NCBI RefSeq assembly: GCF_005237295.1
Contig: NZ_CP033006.1
Location: forward strand, 496,001-560,000
Origin: Buchnera aphidicola (Macrosiphum euphorbiae)
GTDB lineage: Bacteria > Pseudomonadota > Gammaproteobacteria > Enterobacterales > Enterobacteriaceae
DNA length: 64,000 nucleotides
Direction of reading: 5' to 3'
Shown here: positions 38,516-50,399 of the stretch, piece after piece
Position numbering within the stretch: position 1 is the first letter of the stretch
Layout: each line of letters begins with the position of its first letter
Translations under genes and position numbers: made by a program
Notes under the pieces: model-generated
What the model saw: only the letters and a program-made list of their open reading frames with translations
Database searches by the model: none
What the model was told of the DNA's origin: nothing

Positions 38516-39613
38516 ATGAATTATCAAATATTAGCACGAAAATGGCGTCCACAATATTTTAAAGATGTAATAGGTCAAAAACATATTATAACTGCTATAA
38601 CTAATGGATTATCGCTCGGCCGTATTCATCACGCATGGTTACTATCTGGAACTAGAGGAATTGGAAAAACAACAATTGCTCGATTACTTGCTAAAAGTTT
38701 AAATTGTCAGAATGGTATCACATCAAATTCTTGTGGAAAATGTATTATTTGTAAAGAAATAGAAAAAGGATACTGTTTAGATGTACTTGAAATAGACGGA
38801 GCCTCGCGTACTAAAGTAGAAGACATGCGAGAAATCTTAGATAATATACATTATGCTCCTACTAAAAGCCGTTTTAAAGTATATATAATTGATGAAGTAC
38901 ACATGCTTTCTCGTCATAGTTTTAATGCACTTCTTAAAACACTTGAGGAGCCTCCTGAACATATAAAATTTGTTTTAGCAACAACAGATATAGATCGGAT
39001 CCCTAAAACTATTATTTCTCGTTGTCTATATTTTAAATTACAGATGATATCTGAAGAGAAAATTTTCAATTTTTTAAAATATATTTTAATTAAAGAATCT
39101 ATTAATACTGATGTATATTCTTTAAAAAAAATTTCTTATCATGCCAAAGGCAGTATACGAGATGCACTTAATTTGCTGGAACATGCTATAAATCTCGGAA
39201 ACGGTCAGATTTGTATAAAAAACGTAATAGAAATGTTAGGTATCCCACCTGAAAAATACTCTTTTCTATTAACTGATGCAGTTTTAAAAAAAGATTCAAA
39301 AAAAATAATGTTATTATTAAATAAAATAAGTAGTATAGGAGTAGAATGGGAGGAGGTTTTAATAGAAATGTTACGTTTTTTATATCATATTTCTGTATCA
39401 CAATCCTTTCCATTAATATGGGAGAAATTTTTCACCGAAAAATACAAGTTTTATATTCAAAAAATATCTAAAAATATTAACAAAAAAAACGTTCAATTGT
39501 GTTATCAAATATTATTAAATGGAAGAAAAGAACTAAAATTTGCTCCAAGTCAAAAAATAGGAGTAGAAATGTCTTTATTACGTGCAATCACTACAATAAA
39601 AAAAAATGAATAA
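38516..39613 (+). CDS. dnaX: DNA polymerase III gamma/tau subunit, zero-frame (gamma-like) product
   Basis: Clamp-loader ATPase. The 365 residues cover domains I-III: RKWRPQYFKDVIGQ, Walker A GTRGIGKTT, four Zn-binding Cys (CQNG…CGKCIICKE), Walker B VYIIDEVHML, the SRC motif IISRCLYFKL, and the oligomerisation domain. E. coli gamma is 431 and tau 643 residues. The zero frame ends TTIKKNE-stop directly after a run of nine A (39598-39606). The tau C-terminal domain continues in the next frame from 39606. Removing one A joins them into 554 residues. recR is absent from this dnaX-ybaB cluster. Confidence 0.95.
   Translation: MNYQILARKWRPQYFKDVIGQKHIITAITNGLSLGRIHHAWLLSGTRGIGKTTIARLLAKSLNCQNGITSNSCGKCIICKEIEKGYCLDVLEIDGASRTKVEDMREILDNIHYAPTKSRFKVYIIDEVHMLSRHSFNALLKTLEEPPEHIKFVLATTDIDRIPKTIISRCLYFKLQMISEEKIFNFLKYILIKESINTDVYSLKKISYHAKGSIRDALNLLEHAINLGNGQICIKNVIEMLGIPPEKYSFLLTDAVLKKDSKKIMLLLNKISSIGVEWEEVLIEMLRFLYHISVSQSFPLIWEKFFTEKYKFYIQKISKNINKKNVQLCYQILLNGRKELKFAPSQKIGVEMSLLRAITTIKKNE
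39598..39606 (+). promoter_or_regulatory. A9 slippage / frameshift site in dnaX
   Basis: Nine consecutive A (39598-39606), then TGAATAA. Loss of one A during transcription, gain of two, or a +1 ribosomal shift moves reading from the gamma frame (stop 39611-39613) into the frame carrying the tau C-terminal domain. In Thermus, dnaX also uses an A9 transcriptional slippage site, and poly-A slippage rescuing broken genes has been reported for insect endosymbionts. E. coli dnaX uses a different (-1 ribosomal) signal to make gamma. Confidence 0.6.
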
Positions 39614-40181
39614 TATAACAAATTTATTATTAAAAAATAAAAATGAACTTTTTGAAAATAAAAAAAAAATAATATCTTTAGAACAGAAAGAAAATAAAAA
39701 AAATATCTATATACAAATAATAAATTTGATATCTAAAAAAAATAATTATCAGTCAAAAAGTTTAAAAAATAAAAATATAACAATAAAATTACAAGAAACA
39801 ATTAAAAAGATAGATCCTTGGTATAAAAAAATATGTAAATTAAAAACCCTAACAGGAAATGCAAAAAAATTAGCCATGCATACTTCATATAAAAATACTT
39901 TAACATGTTGGTATATATATCTAAATGATAAAAAAAAACATCTAATACAGAATAATGCATGGATAATTTTAAAAAAAGAACTTCATAAAATAACTAAAAA
40001 AAAAATTCAATTAATTACAGAAAAAAAGATAAATATATTAACTCCTTATGAATGGTTTCATAAAATATATGAAGAAAGAATATTCAAAGAATATTCATTA
40101 TTACAAAAAGATCCTAACATTAAAGTATTAAAAAAATTTTTTAATATAGACTTTGCAAAACATAATATCAATCTAATCTAA
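39606..40181 (+). CDS. dnaX: DnaX tau C-terminal region (domains IV-V) in shifted frame
   Basis: A 191-residue open frame overlapping the end of the gamma frame by 8 bases. Its second half is clearly tau domain [37 protein letters not shown] and [15 protein letters not shown] match E. coli tau (TPLEWRQAIYEEKL; NNIQTLRRFFDAEL). This domain binds the polymerase alpha subunit, domain IV binds DnaB helicase. The first 65 residues are a Lys/Asn-rich linker. It is made either as part of full tau by slippage at the A9 tract, or separately from ATG 39606, which overlaps the gamma stop. Conservation argues it is expressed. Confidence 0.85.
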   Translation: MNNITNLLLKNKNELFENKKKIISLEQKENKKNIYIQIINLISKKNNYQSKSLKNKNITIKLQETIKKIDPWYKKICKLKTLTGNAKKLAMHTSYKNTLTCWYIYLNDKKKHLIQNNAWIILKKELHKITKKKIQLITEKKINILTPYEWFHKIYEERIFKEYSLLQKDPNIKVLKKFFNIDFAKHNINLI

Positions 40182-40231
40182 ATAAAATAAAAAGTATTAT
40201 TTTTATATCACAAAAAGAGAGATCAAAAAAT

Positions 40232-40561
40232 ATGTTTACTAAAAGTGGTTTAGGTAATTTAATGAAACAAGCACAACAAATGCAAGAAAAAATGGCAAAA
40301 ATACAAGAAGAAATAGCTCAAATGGAAGTAACAGGAGAAGCAGGAGCTGGATTAGTAAAAGTAACTATCAATGGAGCTCATAATTGTAGACGTGTTGAAG
40401 TAGATCCTAGTTTGCTTCAAGACGATAAAGATATGCTAGAAGATTTAGCAGCAGCTGCATTTAATGATGCTACGAGAAGAATCTCTGAAGTACAAAAAAA
40501 GAAGATGTCTGCTATATCTACAGGAATGCAATTACCAACTGGATTCAATCTTCCTGTTTGA
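40232..40561 (+). CDS. ybaB: Nucleoid-associated protein YbaB/EbfC
   Basis: Small dimeric DNA-binding protein, 109 residues as in E. coli. [40 protein letters not shown] and [20 protein letters not shown] are nearly unchanged from E. coli, one of the most conserved sequences here. AGAGAG lies about 9 bases before the ATG. It is behind dnaX as in E. coli; recR, which follows ybaB there, has been lost, and htpG comes next. Confidence 0.97.
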   Translation: MFTKSGLGNLMKQAQQMQEKMAKIQEEIAQMEVTGEAGAGLVKVTINGAHNCRRVEVDPSLLQDDKDMLEDLAAAAFNDATRRISEVQKKKMSAISTGMQLPTGFNLPV

Positions 40562-40720
40562 AAAATACTAAAAACAATATAAAGTAAAAATATTATATTA
40601 ATAAATTATTGTAAATTTATTTAAAAATACTTTTTTCACTATAAACGTAATTCTATTAAAAAATTACTTTTTGTCTTTTAAAAAATCACTTTTATTGTTA
40701 ATTTAAAAAGAGGTATCTAT

Positions 40721-42595
40721 ATGAAAACACAAAAAAAAGAAGTTTACAATTTTCAATCGGAAGTAAAACAATTATTGCATTTGATGATTCATTCACTATA
40801 TTCAAATAAAGAAATTTTTCTTAGAGAACTAATATCCAATTCATCTGATGCTATAGATAAGCTAAGATTTGAATCTATATCATCACCAGAATTATATGAA
40901 AACAATAGTGATCTAAAAATTCAAATATCTATTAATAAAGCACAAAAAACATTAACTATTAGTGATAATGGTATTGGAATGACTAAACAAGATGCTATTG
41001 AAAATCTTGGTACTATTGCTAAATCAGGAACAAAATCATTTCTTCAATCTCTAGAAAAAAAACAAAATAAAAAAAATGAATTAATTGGTGAATTTGGAGT
41101 TGGTTTTTATTCATCTTTTATTGTATCAGAAAAAGTATTAGTAAGAACTAGATTTGCTGGATCACAATCTAATGAAGGAACATTATGGGAGTCTTCAGGA
41201 GAAGGAGAATATAATATTACTAAAATCATAAAAAAAACTAGAGGAACTGAAGTTACTTTATTTCTGAAGAAAGAAGAAGAAGAATTTTTAGAAATATGGC
41301 GAATTAAGAGTATAATTAGCAAATATTCTGACCATATTACTGTTCCAATACACATACAAAATTATGATGAAAAAAATAAAACATATTTTTGGGAACAAAT
41401 TAATAAAGCAAAGGCATTATGGACATTAAATAAATCATCTATTACTGATAATGACTATAAAGATTTTTATAAACATCTTACTAATGATCAAAACAATCCA
41501 CTTATTTGGAGTCATAACCGCGTAGAAGGAAATCAAGAATATATTAGTTTATTATATATTCCTGAAAAAGCAGCTTGGGATATCTGGAACAGAGATAATA
41601 AACATGGTTTAAAATTATATGTAAAACGCGTCTATATTATGGATAATTCTCAAGCTTTTCTTCCTAATTATTTGCGTTTTATAAGAGGTTTAGTAGATTC
41701 TAGTGATTTACCATTAAATGTTTCACGTGAAATATTACAAGATAATTCTATTACAGAAAAATTACGAAAAGCACTAATTAAACGTTCTTTAAATATGTTA
41801 GATAAATTAGCACAAGATACCAGCAAAAAATATCAAATTTTTTGGAATCAATTTGGTCTTGTTTTGAAAGAAGGACCTGCAGAAGATCATGAAAATTTAG
41901 ATAAAATTGCTAATCTATTGCGTTTTTCATCTATAAAAAGCAATAGTTCTGAACAAAATATGTCTTTAAAAGAATACATATCTAACATGAACGAAAAACA
42001 AGAAAAAATATATTATATCACTGCAGATAGTTATTCATCAGCTAAAAATAGTCCTCATTTAGAATTATTCAAAAAAAATAATATTGATGTTTTATTGCTA
42101 TCAGATCGAATTGATGAATGGATGATGAACTATCTTACTGAATTTTCAGGAAAAAAATTTCAATCTATTAGCAAAGAAGATTCATCATTAAATAAAATAA
42201 CAAAAGAAAAAAAAATAAAAAACAATGAAGTTTCAACAGAAATGATTGAATTTTTAAAAACAGTAAAAAAAATACTTGGCGATAAAGTTAAAGATGTAAG
42301 ATTAACATATCGATTAACACAAACTCCTTGTGTCCTACTTAGCGATTCTGCTGAAATGACTACACAAATGGCTAAACTGTTTTCTGCAGCAGGACAACCT
42401 GTACCAGAATTAAAATATATTTTTGAAATTAATCCAGAACATATTTTAATAAAAAAAATATCTTTAATTAGTGACGAAAATGAACTTAGTACGTGGGTTA
42501 AATTATTATTAGATCAAGCATTATTAGCTGAAAAAGGCAATCTAGAAAATCCACATAAATTTATTTCTAGAATGAATAAATTACTTCTTAAATAA
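40721..42595 (+). CDS. htpG: Chaperone protein HtpG (Hsp90)
   Basis: Bacterial Hsp90, 624 residues, same length as E. coli. GHKL ATPase motifs [28 protein letters not shown] and [11 protein letters not shown]. Middle-domain [19 protein letters not shown] with the catalytic Arg, and a C-terminal dimerisation domain. AGAGGTATCT precedes the ATG. No clear sigma-32 promoter was found in the 159-bp upstream gap, where recR is missing. A well-formed hairpin follows the stop. Confidence 0.98.
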   Translation: MKTQKKEVYNFQSEVKQLLHLMIHSLYSNKEIFLRELISNSSDAIDKLRFESISSPELYENNSDLKIQISINKAQKTLTISDNGIGMTKQDAIENLGTIAKSGTKSFLQSLEKKQNKKNELIGEFGVGFYSSFIVSEKVLVRTRFAGSQSNEGTLWESSGEGEYNITKIIKKTRGTEVTLFLKKEEEEFLEIWRIKSIISKYSDHITVPIHIQNYDEKNKTYFWEQINKAKALWTLNKSSITDNDYKDFYKHLTNDQNNPLIWSHNRVEGNQEYISLLYIPEKAAWDIWNRDNKHGLKLYVKRVYIMDNSQAFLPNYLRFIRGLVDSSDLPLNVSREILQDNSITEKLRKALIKRSLNMLDKLAQDTSKKYQIFWNQFGLVLKEGPAEDHENLDKIANLLRFSSIKSNSSEQNMSLKEYISNMNEKQEKIYYITADSYSSAKNSPHLELFKKNNIDVLLLSDRIDEWMMNYLTEFSGKKFQSISKEDSSLNKITKEKKIKNNEVSTEMIEFLKTVKKILGDKVKDVRLTYRLTQTPCVLLSDSAEMTTQMAKLFSAAGQPVPELKYIFEINPEHILIKKISLISDENELSTWVKLLLDQALLAEKGNLENPHKFISRMNKLLLK

Positions 42596-42603
42596 AAAAA
42601 CAT

Positions 42604-42638
42604 GATTACTACTACATAATAGTAGTAATCTTAAAATT
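42604..42638 (+). terminator. Terminator between htpG and adk
   Basis: GATTACTACTA (42604-42614) and TAGTAGTAATC (42620-42630) form a perfect 11-bp stem with a CATAA loop, followed by TTAAAATT. It lies 8 bases after the htpG stop. The T-run is short, so termination may be partial and adk may be partly co-transcribed. Confidence 0.65.
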
Positions 42639-42665
42639 AACTGAATAGATAAGCAAGAAATAATT

Positions 42666-43313
42666 ATGCGTATTATTTTACTAGGTGCACCTGGTACAGG
42701 CAAAGGAACACAAGGAAAATATATTGCTGAAAAATATAAAATTCCTCAAATATCTACAGGTGATATGTTACGAGAAAGTATTGACTCAAAAAATAAAATA
42801 GGGATGATGATTAAAAATATTATAGAAGAAGGTAAACTCGTTTCTGATGATATTGTATGTGAATTAATAAAAAAAAGAATTGCAAAAAAAGATTGTATAA
42901 ATGGTTTTTTATTAGATGGTTTTCCAAGAACTGTTAAACAAGCTTGTTGTTTATCAAAAAACAAAATAAAAATAGATTACGTGTTAGAATTTATAATGCC
43001 ACATCACTCTATATTAGAACGTATATCAGGTAGACGAATACATGTGCAATCAGGACGGATCTATCATGTAAAATTTAATCCTCCAAAAAATAAAGATAAA
43101 GATGATATAACTGGAGAACCATTAATTCAACGAAAAGATGATAAATTAGAAAGTGTTAAAAATAGATTAGAAGAATATAAAAAAACACATCATTTATTAG
43201 TAGAATACTATACCTATGAAAAAAAAATAAACAATATAAAATATTTCCAGATTAATGCTATGAATGAATTTTTATTAATAAAAGAAAAAATAGATATGAT
43301 TTTAAAAAAATAA
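42666..43313 (+). CDS. adk: Adenylate kinase
   Basis: Interconverts ATP + AMP and 2 ADP. The product is 215 residues (E. coli 214). P-loop GAPGTGKGTQ (residues 7-16), the AMP-binding STGDMLRESI and DGFPRT, and a long LID domain GRRIHVQSGRIYHVKFNPP with DDITGEPLIQRKDD. The LID lacks the zinc Cys set, as in other Gram-negatives. It is behind htpG as in E. coli. The stop lies 4 bases before the tRNA-Arg gene on the opposite strand. Confidence 0.98.
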   Translation: MRIILLGAPGTGKGTQGKYIAEKYKIPQISTGDMLRESIDSKNKIGMMIKNIIEEGKLVSDDIVCELIKKRIAKKDCINGFLLDGFPRTVKQACCLSKNKIKIDYVLEFIMPHHSILERISGRRIHVQSGRIYHVKFNPPKNKDKDDITGEPLIQRKDDKLESVKNRLEEYKKTHHLLVEYYTYEKKINNIKYFQINAMNEFLLIKEKIDMILKK

Positions 43314-43317
43314 TTTT

Positions 43318-43391
43318 TGCGTTCTACAGGATTTGAACCTGTGACCTACGGCTTAGAAGGCCGTTGCTCTATCCAACTGAGCTAAGAACGC
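43318..43391 (-). tRNA. argU: tRNA-Arg (UCU)
   Basis: Complement-strand cloverleaf of 74 nt: acceptor GCGTTCT/AGAACGC, D-arm TTAGCTCAGTTGGATAGAGC, anticodon loop CCTTCTAAG (TCT, reads AGA/AGG), T-arm CAGGTTCAAATCCTG. CCA is not encoded. AGA is the dominant Arg codon in this A/T-rich genome, so this tRNA, rare in E. coli, is a major one here. It lies near folD as argU does in E. coli. Confidence 0.97.
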
Positions 43392-43553
43392 ATAAAATAA
43401 TTAGATTAAAATCTAACATTAATATAATATATATGCAACTAAATTACTATTAATATTATTAATATTTTATTAAATCCAATAATACTAATATATATTATAG
43501 TAATATTTTTGTATATAATTTGTATATAATAAAAAAAATTGAGTTACTTGCCG

Positions 43554-44411
43554 ATGTCAGCAATAATTATAGATGGTAATAAAATAGCAAAAAAAATACA
43601 ATTAAATATTTTAAGAAAAGTTAATAAAAGAAAAAAAGACGGAAAAAAAATACCCGGATTAGCTATGATTTTAGTTGGAACTAATACTCCTTCACAAATC
43701 TACGTGGATAAAAAAAAAATTGCATGTAAAAATGTTGGTTTTTTTTCAGAATGTTGGAATTTTCCTGAAAATGTACATGAAAAAGAAATATTAAATCTTA
43801 TTTCCAGATTAAATGAAAATAAAAATATAGATGGAATTTTAATACAATTACCGCTTCCTCAACAAATAAATCATATGAAAATTTTAAGCAGCATTACCCC
43901 TGATAAAGATGTAGATGGATTTCATCCATACAATACAGGATCTTTATGTCAAAGATCTCCAAAATTAAGAGCATGTACTCCCAAAGGCATTATCACAATG
44001 TTAAAATACAATAAAATTAAAACTCATGGACTACATGCAGTAATGGTTGGAGCCTCTAATATAGTCGGAAGACCTATGAGTTTAGAATTATTATTGGCTG
44101 GATGTACAACTACTGTAACACATCGTTTTACTAAGAATTTAAAAAATCATGTAAAAAATGCTGATTTATTAATTGTTGCAGTTGGAAAGGCAAACTTTTT
44201 AAAAGGCAGTTGGATTAAGTATGGTTCTATAGTTATAGATGTTGGAATCAATAGATTAAAAAATGGAAAAATAGTAGGCGATGTAGATTTTGAAAATGCA
44301 TTTTTAAGAGCATCTTACATAACTCCTGTACCAGGAGGTGTTGGTCCTATGACGGTTGCAACATTATTACAAAATACATTAGAAGCTTGTGAAAAATATC
44401 ACGATTGCTAA
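43554..44411 (+). CDS. folD: Methylenetetrahydrofolate dehydrogenase / cyclohydrolase FolD
   Basis: Bifunctional enzyme converting 5,10-methylene-THF to 10-formyl-THF, the formyl donor for Fmt (53 kb). The product is 285 residues (E. coli 288). [14 protein letters not shown] with catalytic Tyr/Lys, [23 protein letters not shown], the NADP-binding [14 protein letters not shown] and the C-terminal [11 protein letters not shown] are all there. ATG 43554 ([12 protein letters not shown]) matches the E. coli start; an upstream TTG at 43539 is unlikely. An A10 tract is at 43710-43719. The last 4 bases overlap cysS convergently. Confidence 0.97.
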   Translation: MSAIIIDGNKIAKKIQLNILRKVNKRKKDGKKIPGLAMILVGTNTPSQIYVDKKKIACKNVGFFSECWNFPENVHEKEILNLISRLNENKNIDGILIQLPLPQQINHMKILSSITPDKDVDGFHPYNTGSLCQRSPKLRACTPKGIITMLKYNKIKTHGLHAVMVGASNIVGRPMSLELLLAGCTTTVTHRFTKNLKNHVKNADLLIVAVGKANFLKGSWIKYGSIVIDVGINRLKNGKIVGDVDFENAFLRASYITPVPGGVGPMTVATLLQNTLEACEKYHDC

Positions 44412-45802
44412 GTTTTTTTATTTTTACGCCATATTGTTTTATCAGGTAAATCTTCTACTATTATATCTAAAGACATTAGTTTTTCTCGTATATTATCTGC
44501 TTTTTCCCATAATTTTAATTTTCTTGCAATATTTCTTTTTTCTATTAATGACTTGATTTTTTTTAGTGTGCATGAGTTTAATGTAGTTTTTTTTTGCAAG
44601 AAATCTTCTGGTTTTTGCAATAAAAAACCTAAATTATTAGCTAAATATTTTAGTCTAAAAGCAAGTTTATCACTCTTTGATACATCTTTATTTTTGAAAA
44701 AATTAATTTTGCGTGCTATTTTAAAAAAAATAGAAAAAACTTTAGGGGTATTAAAATCATCATTCATAGCCTTATAAAATTCAAAATCAAAACTAACACC
44801 TTCTTCATTATTAGAACAGGGATTAGTATTGTACAAAGCTGTATATAAATATTGCAATGATGTATATGCTTGATCTAAGTTTTTTTCACAATAATAAATA
44901 GGATGCCGGTAATGTGTTGCAAGAAAAAAATAACGTAAAACTTCAGAATCATAATCTTTTAAAACATTTCTTAAAAAATGAACATTTCCCAATGATTTAG
45001 ACATTTTTTGATTGTTTATAATCACCATACCAGTATGCATCCAAAAATTTATTATTGATTTATCATTAAAACACATAGATTGAGTTCTTTCATTTTCATG
45101 ATGAGGAAAAAGAAGATCAGAGCCACCTCCATGAATATCTATAGAATTATTAAAAAAAACATTAGTTATAGCACTACATTCAATATGCCAACCAGGACGT
45201 CCTTTCCCCCATGGAGAATTCCAAGAATATTCTTCTTTATTAGAAATCTTCCAAAGTACAAAATCTAATGGATTTTTTTTCATATTATTTATGGGTATAC
45301 GTAATCCAGATTTTAATAATGTTAAAGATTGACGGGATAAAGTTCCATAATTGAGATAACTATCTATAGAAAAAATAACATCACCATTTTTATTTATATA
45401 TGCATGTTTCTTTTCTATTAATTCTATGATTATTTTAATAATATCATTAATATAGTTTGTAATACGAGGCTCTTCATCAGGAGGAGAAATACCTAATAAA
45501 TTAAAATCTTTATGCATCTCTTTTATCATGTAGGTAGCAAAAGAATCAATTGTAGTTTTTTCTTGTATCGATTTTAAAATAATTTTATCATCAATATCAG
45601 TAATATTTCGAACATATTTTACTTGAAAACCAGAAAAACGTAAATAACGAACTATCATATCAAAAACTACAAAAGTACGTCCGTGTCCGATATGACAAAA
45701 ATCATACACAGTAACACCACATACATATAGATTAATTTTATCTTTTTTAATGGGTTTAAAAATCTCTTTTTTTCCACTTAATGTATTAAAAATTTTTAAC
45801 AT
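44408..45802 (-). CDS. cysS: Cysteinyl-tRNA synthetase
   Basis: Class I synthetase charging tRNA-Cys, 464 residues (E. coli 461). HIGH motif in [20 protein letters not shown] motif [10 protein letters not shown], and the zinc-site residues in [25 protein letters not shown] and HHENERTQS. The C-terminal anticodon-binding helical domain ends [20 protein letters not shown]. It sits next to folD in convergent orientation, as in E. coli. Confidence 0.98.
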   Translation of the reverse strand: MLKIFNTLSGKKEIFKPIKKDKINLYVCGVTVYDFCHIGHGRTFVVFDMIVRYLRFSGFQVKYVRNITDIDDKIILKSIQEKTTIDSFATYMIKEMHKDFNLLGISPPDEEPRITNYINDIIKIIIELIEKKHAYINKNGDVIFSIDSYLNYGTLSRQSLTLLKSGLRIPINNMKKNPLDFVLWKISNKEEYSWNSPWGKGRPGWHIECSAITNVFFNNSIDIHGGGSDLLFPHHENERTQSMCFNDKSIINFWMHTGMVIINNQKMSKSLGNVHFLRNVLKDYDSEVLRYFFLATHYRHPIYYCEKNLDQAYTSLQYLYTALYNTNPCSNNEEGVSFDFEFYKAMNDDFNTPKVFSIFFKIARKINFFKNKDVSKSDKLAFRLKYLANNLGFLLQKPEDFLQKKTTLNSCTLKKIKSLIEKRNIARKLKLWEKADNIREKLMSLDIIVEDLPDKTIWRKNKKT

Positions 45803-46005
45803 AATGTATATCCTAAAAAAATATATTCAAAGAAAATAATATAAAATATATTATTTTCCATATTACCAATGTGCTAAACTGATTAAATCATTATTTACGA
45901 AATTTTTAAAATTAATTGTAAAATACATAATAAAAAATTAAGATTTTTAAAAATCTTATTTATTTTAAAAAAATGTTTTTTATTGTAAAAAATTGGGGAT
46001 TAATA

Positions 46006-46269
46006 ATGAAAACTAAATTACGAGAAATGTTACAATTCCCTTGTTTTTTTACTTATAAGATTATTGGTTTAGCACAACCTGAACTTATTGATCAAATAAT
46101 AAAAGTTATTCAAATTCAGATTCCTGGAGATTACACACCTCAAGTAAAATCAAGTAACAGAGGAAACTATCTTTCTGTTTCAATTACAATATGTGCTAAA
46201 AATTTTGAACAAATTGAAATTTTATATCATGAAATTAGTAAAATTAATATTGTTCGAATGGTTTTATAA
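46006..46269 (+). CDS. ybeD: YbeD family (UPF0250) protein
   Basis: An 87-residue ACT-like-fold protein of unknown function, same length as E. coli Ybe[33 protein letters not shown] and [20 protein letters not shown] match, ending KINIVRMVL. The ATG at 46006 has GGGGATT just upstream and aligns with E. coli; the longer open frame from 45973 is not supported. In E. coli it precedes lipB; lipB is not found here, and cspE follows convergently. Confidence 0.92.
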   Translation: MKTKLREMLQFPCFFTYKIIGLAQPELIDQIIKVIQIQIPGDYTPQVKSSNRGNYLSVSITICAKNFEQIEILYHEISKINIVRMVL

Positions 46270-46302
46270 AAAAACTTAGAATATAAAAATATTTTGTACT
46301 AA

Positions 46303-46341
46303 TATAGTACAGCCCTATTAAAGAGCCGTACTATAAAAAAC
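46303..46341 (+). terminator. Candidate terminator between convergent ybeD and cspE
   Basis: TATAGTAC (46303-46310) pairs with GTACTATA (46328-46335), with an inner partial GC-CT/AG-GC pairing, followed by AAAAAA. It lies in the 109-bp convergent gap and could serve either strand, but has no good T-run on the + strand. Confidence 0.4.
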
Positions 46342-46378
46342 AGACTTATACTTTTAAGATTGAAAAAATTAAATCACT

Positions 46379-46588
46379 TTATAAACTAATAACATTAGCA
46401 GCAGATGGTCCTTTTGCTCCTTCAGTGATTTCAAATTCAACACTTTGACCTTCTGCTAAAGTTTTAAATCCATTACTTTGTATAGCTGAAAAATGAACAA
46501 AAACATCTTTACTTCCATCTTCTGGAGTAATAAAACCAAAACCTTTGGATTCATTAAACCACTTAACATTACCTTTAATCTTGGACAT
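46379..46588 (-). CDS. cspE: Cold-shock-family RNA chaperone CspE
   Basis: A 69-residue OB-fold nucleic-acid chaperone; melts RNA secondary structure and acts as antiterminator. RNP1 KGFGFITP and RNP2 VFVHFSAI are intact. It differs from E. coli CspE (from memory) at only about four positions and is closer to CspE than CspC ([31 protein letters not shown]), which also fits synteny with ybeD. A promoter at 46669-46697 leaves a leader of about 75 nt. Confidence 0.95.
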   Translation of the reverse strand: MSKIKGNVKWFNESKGFGFITPEDGSKDVFVHFSAIQSNGFKTLAEGQSVEFEITEGAKGPSAANVISL

Positions 46589-46668
46589 CTATATTACCTT
46601 ACATGAAAAAATATACTGAATTGAAAAAAGATTAATTAATAATTATTGATGATTTTGAAATTAAAAAA

Positions 46669-46697
46669 ATCATAATATAAAAACTTTAAATTCTCAA
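46669..46697 (-). promoter_or_regulatory. Sigma-70 promoter of cspE
   Basis: On the complement, TTGAGA (46692-46697) is followed after exactly 17 bases by TATGAT (46669-46674), each 5/6 matches to consensus. It is 80 bases upstream of the cspE ATG. The remaining part of the 300-bp spacer up to the 5S gene is A/T-rich with no gene. Confidence 0.6.
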
Positions 46698-46854
46698 TAG
46701 ATTAACATGTAAATCTACTGTTAGCTAGAAAGTAATTTATTTTTAAAAATATTCGTATAAATTTTAATAAAATTATTTTTTATATTTAATAAATACTATA
46801 CTATTGATACACTAAAATAGTAATATATTTTTAAAAGTAATTTATTTTAAATAT

Positions 46855-46879
46855 AAAAAAACCCGAAAAAAATTTCGGG
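46855..46879 (-). terminator. rRNA operon terminator behind 5S
   Basis: CCCGAAA (46862-46868) and TTTCGGG (46873-46879) form a GC stem flanked by A/T runs on both sides: seven T on the transcribed minus strand after the hairpin, and eight T on the plus strand. It starts 8 bases after the 5S 3' end and looks bidirectional. Confidence 0.85.
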
Positions 46880-46886
46880 TTTTTTT

Positions 46887-47005
46887 TGCCTGGATTTGAC
46901 CTACTCTCACACGGGGAGACCCCGTACTACCATTGGCGTTATAGCATTTCACTTCTGAGTTCGGAATGGATTCAGGTGGTACCACTACACTATTTTGACC
47001 AGGCA
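46887..47005 (-). rRNA. rrf: 5S ribosomal RNA
   Basis: About 119 nt on the complement, with ends TGCCTGG and CCAGGCA forming helix I. Contains CCATTCCGAACTCAGAAGTG and the ACGCCAATGGTAGTA segment of loop E/helix IV. It lies about 100 bases downstream of 23S on the same transcript and just before the terminator. Ends approximate to a base or two. Confidence 0.96.
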
Positions 47006-47083
47006 TTTTAATAAATTTTTATTTTTTAAAATACTTTAATAGAATTTTAAATTCAGTAAAACAAGCTTTTTATTAAATTTATT

Positions 47084-47105
47084 TTAAAAACACCTCTGGT
47101 GTTGT
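47084..47105 (-). repeat. 3' arm of the 23S processing stem
   Basis: The 3' flank of 23S (47084-47105) is complementary to the 5' flank (50021-50044). On the + strand, TTAAAAACACCT and GGTGTTGTAAGG here face CCTTACAACC and AGGTGTTTTAAAA there. Together with the mature ends they form the long stem that RNase III cuts to release pre-23S. Confidence 0.65.
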
Positions 47106-50020
<2,915 letters not shown>

Positions 50021-50179
50021 TTACAACCCACAGGTGTTTTAAAAAATAAGTTATGTGCTTGTTTTCCGAATTTTTAAAGAGCTTTTTTATGAAAATTTAA
50101 CTTTAATTTAAAAGTTGTTTTTGAGAATAACACAATAATTTAAATTAGTATATAATATTTTAAAAATATTTTTATTTAT

Positions 50180-50252
50180 CGTCCCCTAGGGGATTTGAAC
50201 CCCTGTTGCCGCCGTGAAAGGGCGATGTCCTAGACCTCTAGACGAAGGGGAC
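50180..50252 (-). tRNA. gltU: tRNA-Glu (UUC)
   Basis: Complement-strand cloverleaf of 73 nt: acceptor GTCCCCT/AGGGGAC, anticodon arm CCGCCCTTTCACGGCGG with TTC, T-arm CAGGGGTTCAAATCCCCT. CCA is not encoded. It is the first transcribed gene of the tRNA-Glu-23S-5S unit, the position it has in the spacer of E. coli rrnB/C/E/G. Its wobble U34 is a target of the Tus relay (tusE at 19.9 kb). Confidence 0.97.
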
Positions 50253-50290
50253 TTTTATAATATAAAATAATTTTTTATTTAGTAATATAA

Positions 50291-50319
50291 TAAATAACAG
50301 ATCAAAAAAAAAGAGTCAA
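50291..50319 (-). promoter_or_regulatory. Promoter of the tRNA-Glu-23S-5S operon
   Basis: On the complement, TTGACT (50314-50319), 17 bases, then TATTTA (50291-50296) preceded by TGT (extended -10). TTGACT is also the -35 of E. coli rrn P2 promoters. It lies 39 bases upstream of the tRNA-Glu 5' end. This independent promoter is needed because no 16S gene precedes the unit. The -10 is only 3-4/6; TATTAT a few bases further is another option. Confidence 0.5.
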
Positions 50320-50399
50320 GAACTTTCTTTATTATTAGTGAAAATATTAAAAAATAGAAAAAATTATAAGTAATATTATATATTTTAGTAAAGATAATT

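Noticed and set aside
39606-40181. Stand-alone hypothetical gene behind dnaX
   Set aside because: Its C-terminal half is clearly the tau domain V of DnaX, so it is a shifted part of dnaX rather than a new gene.
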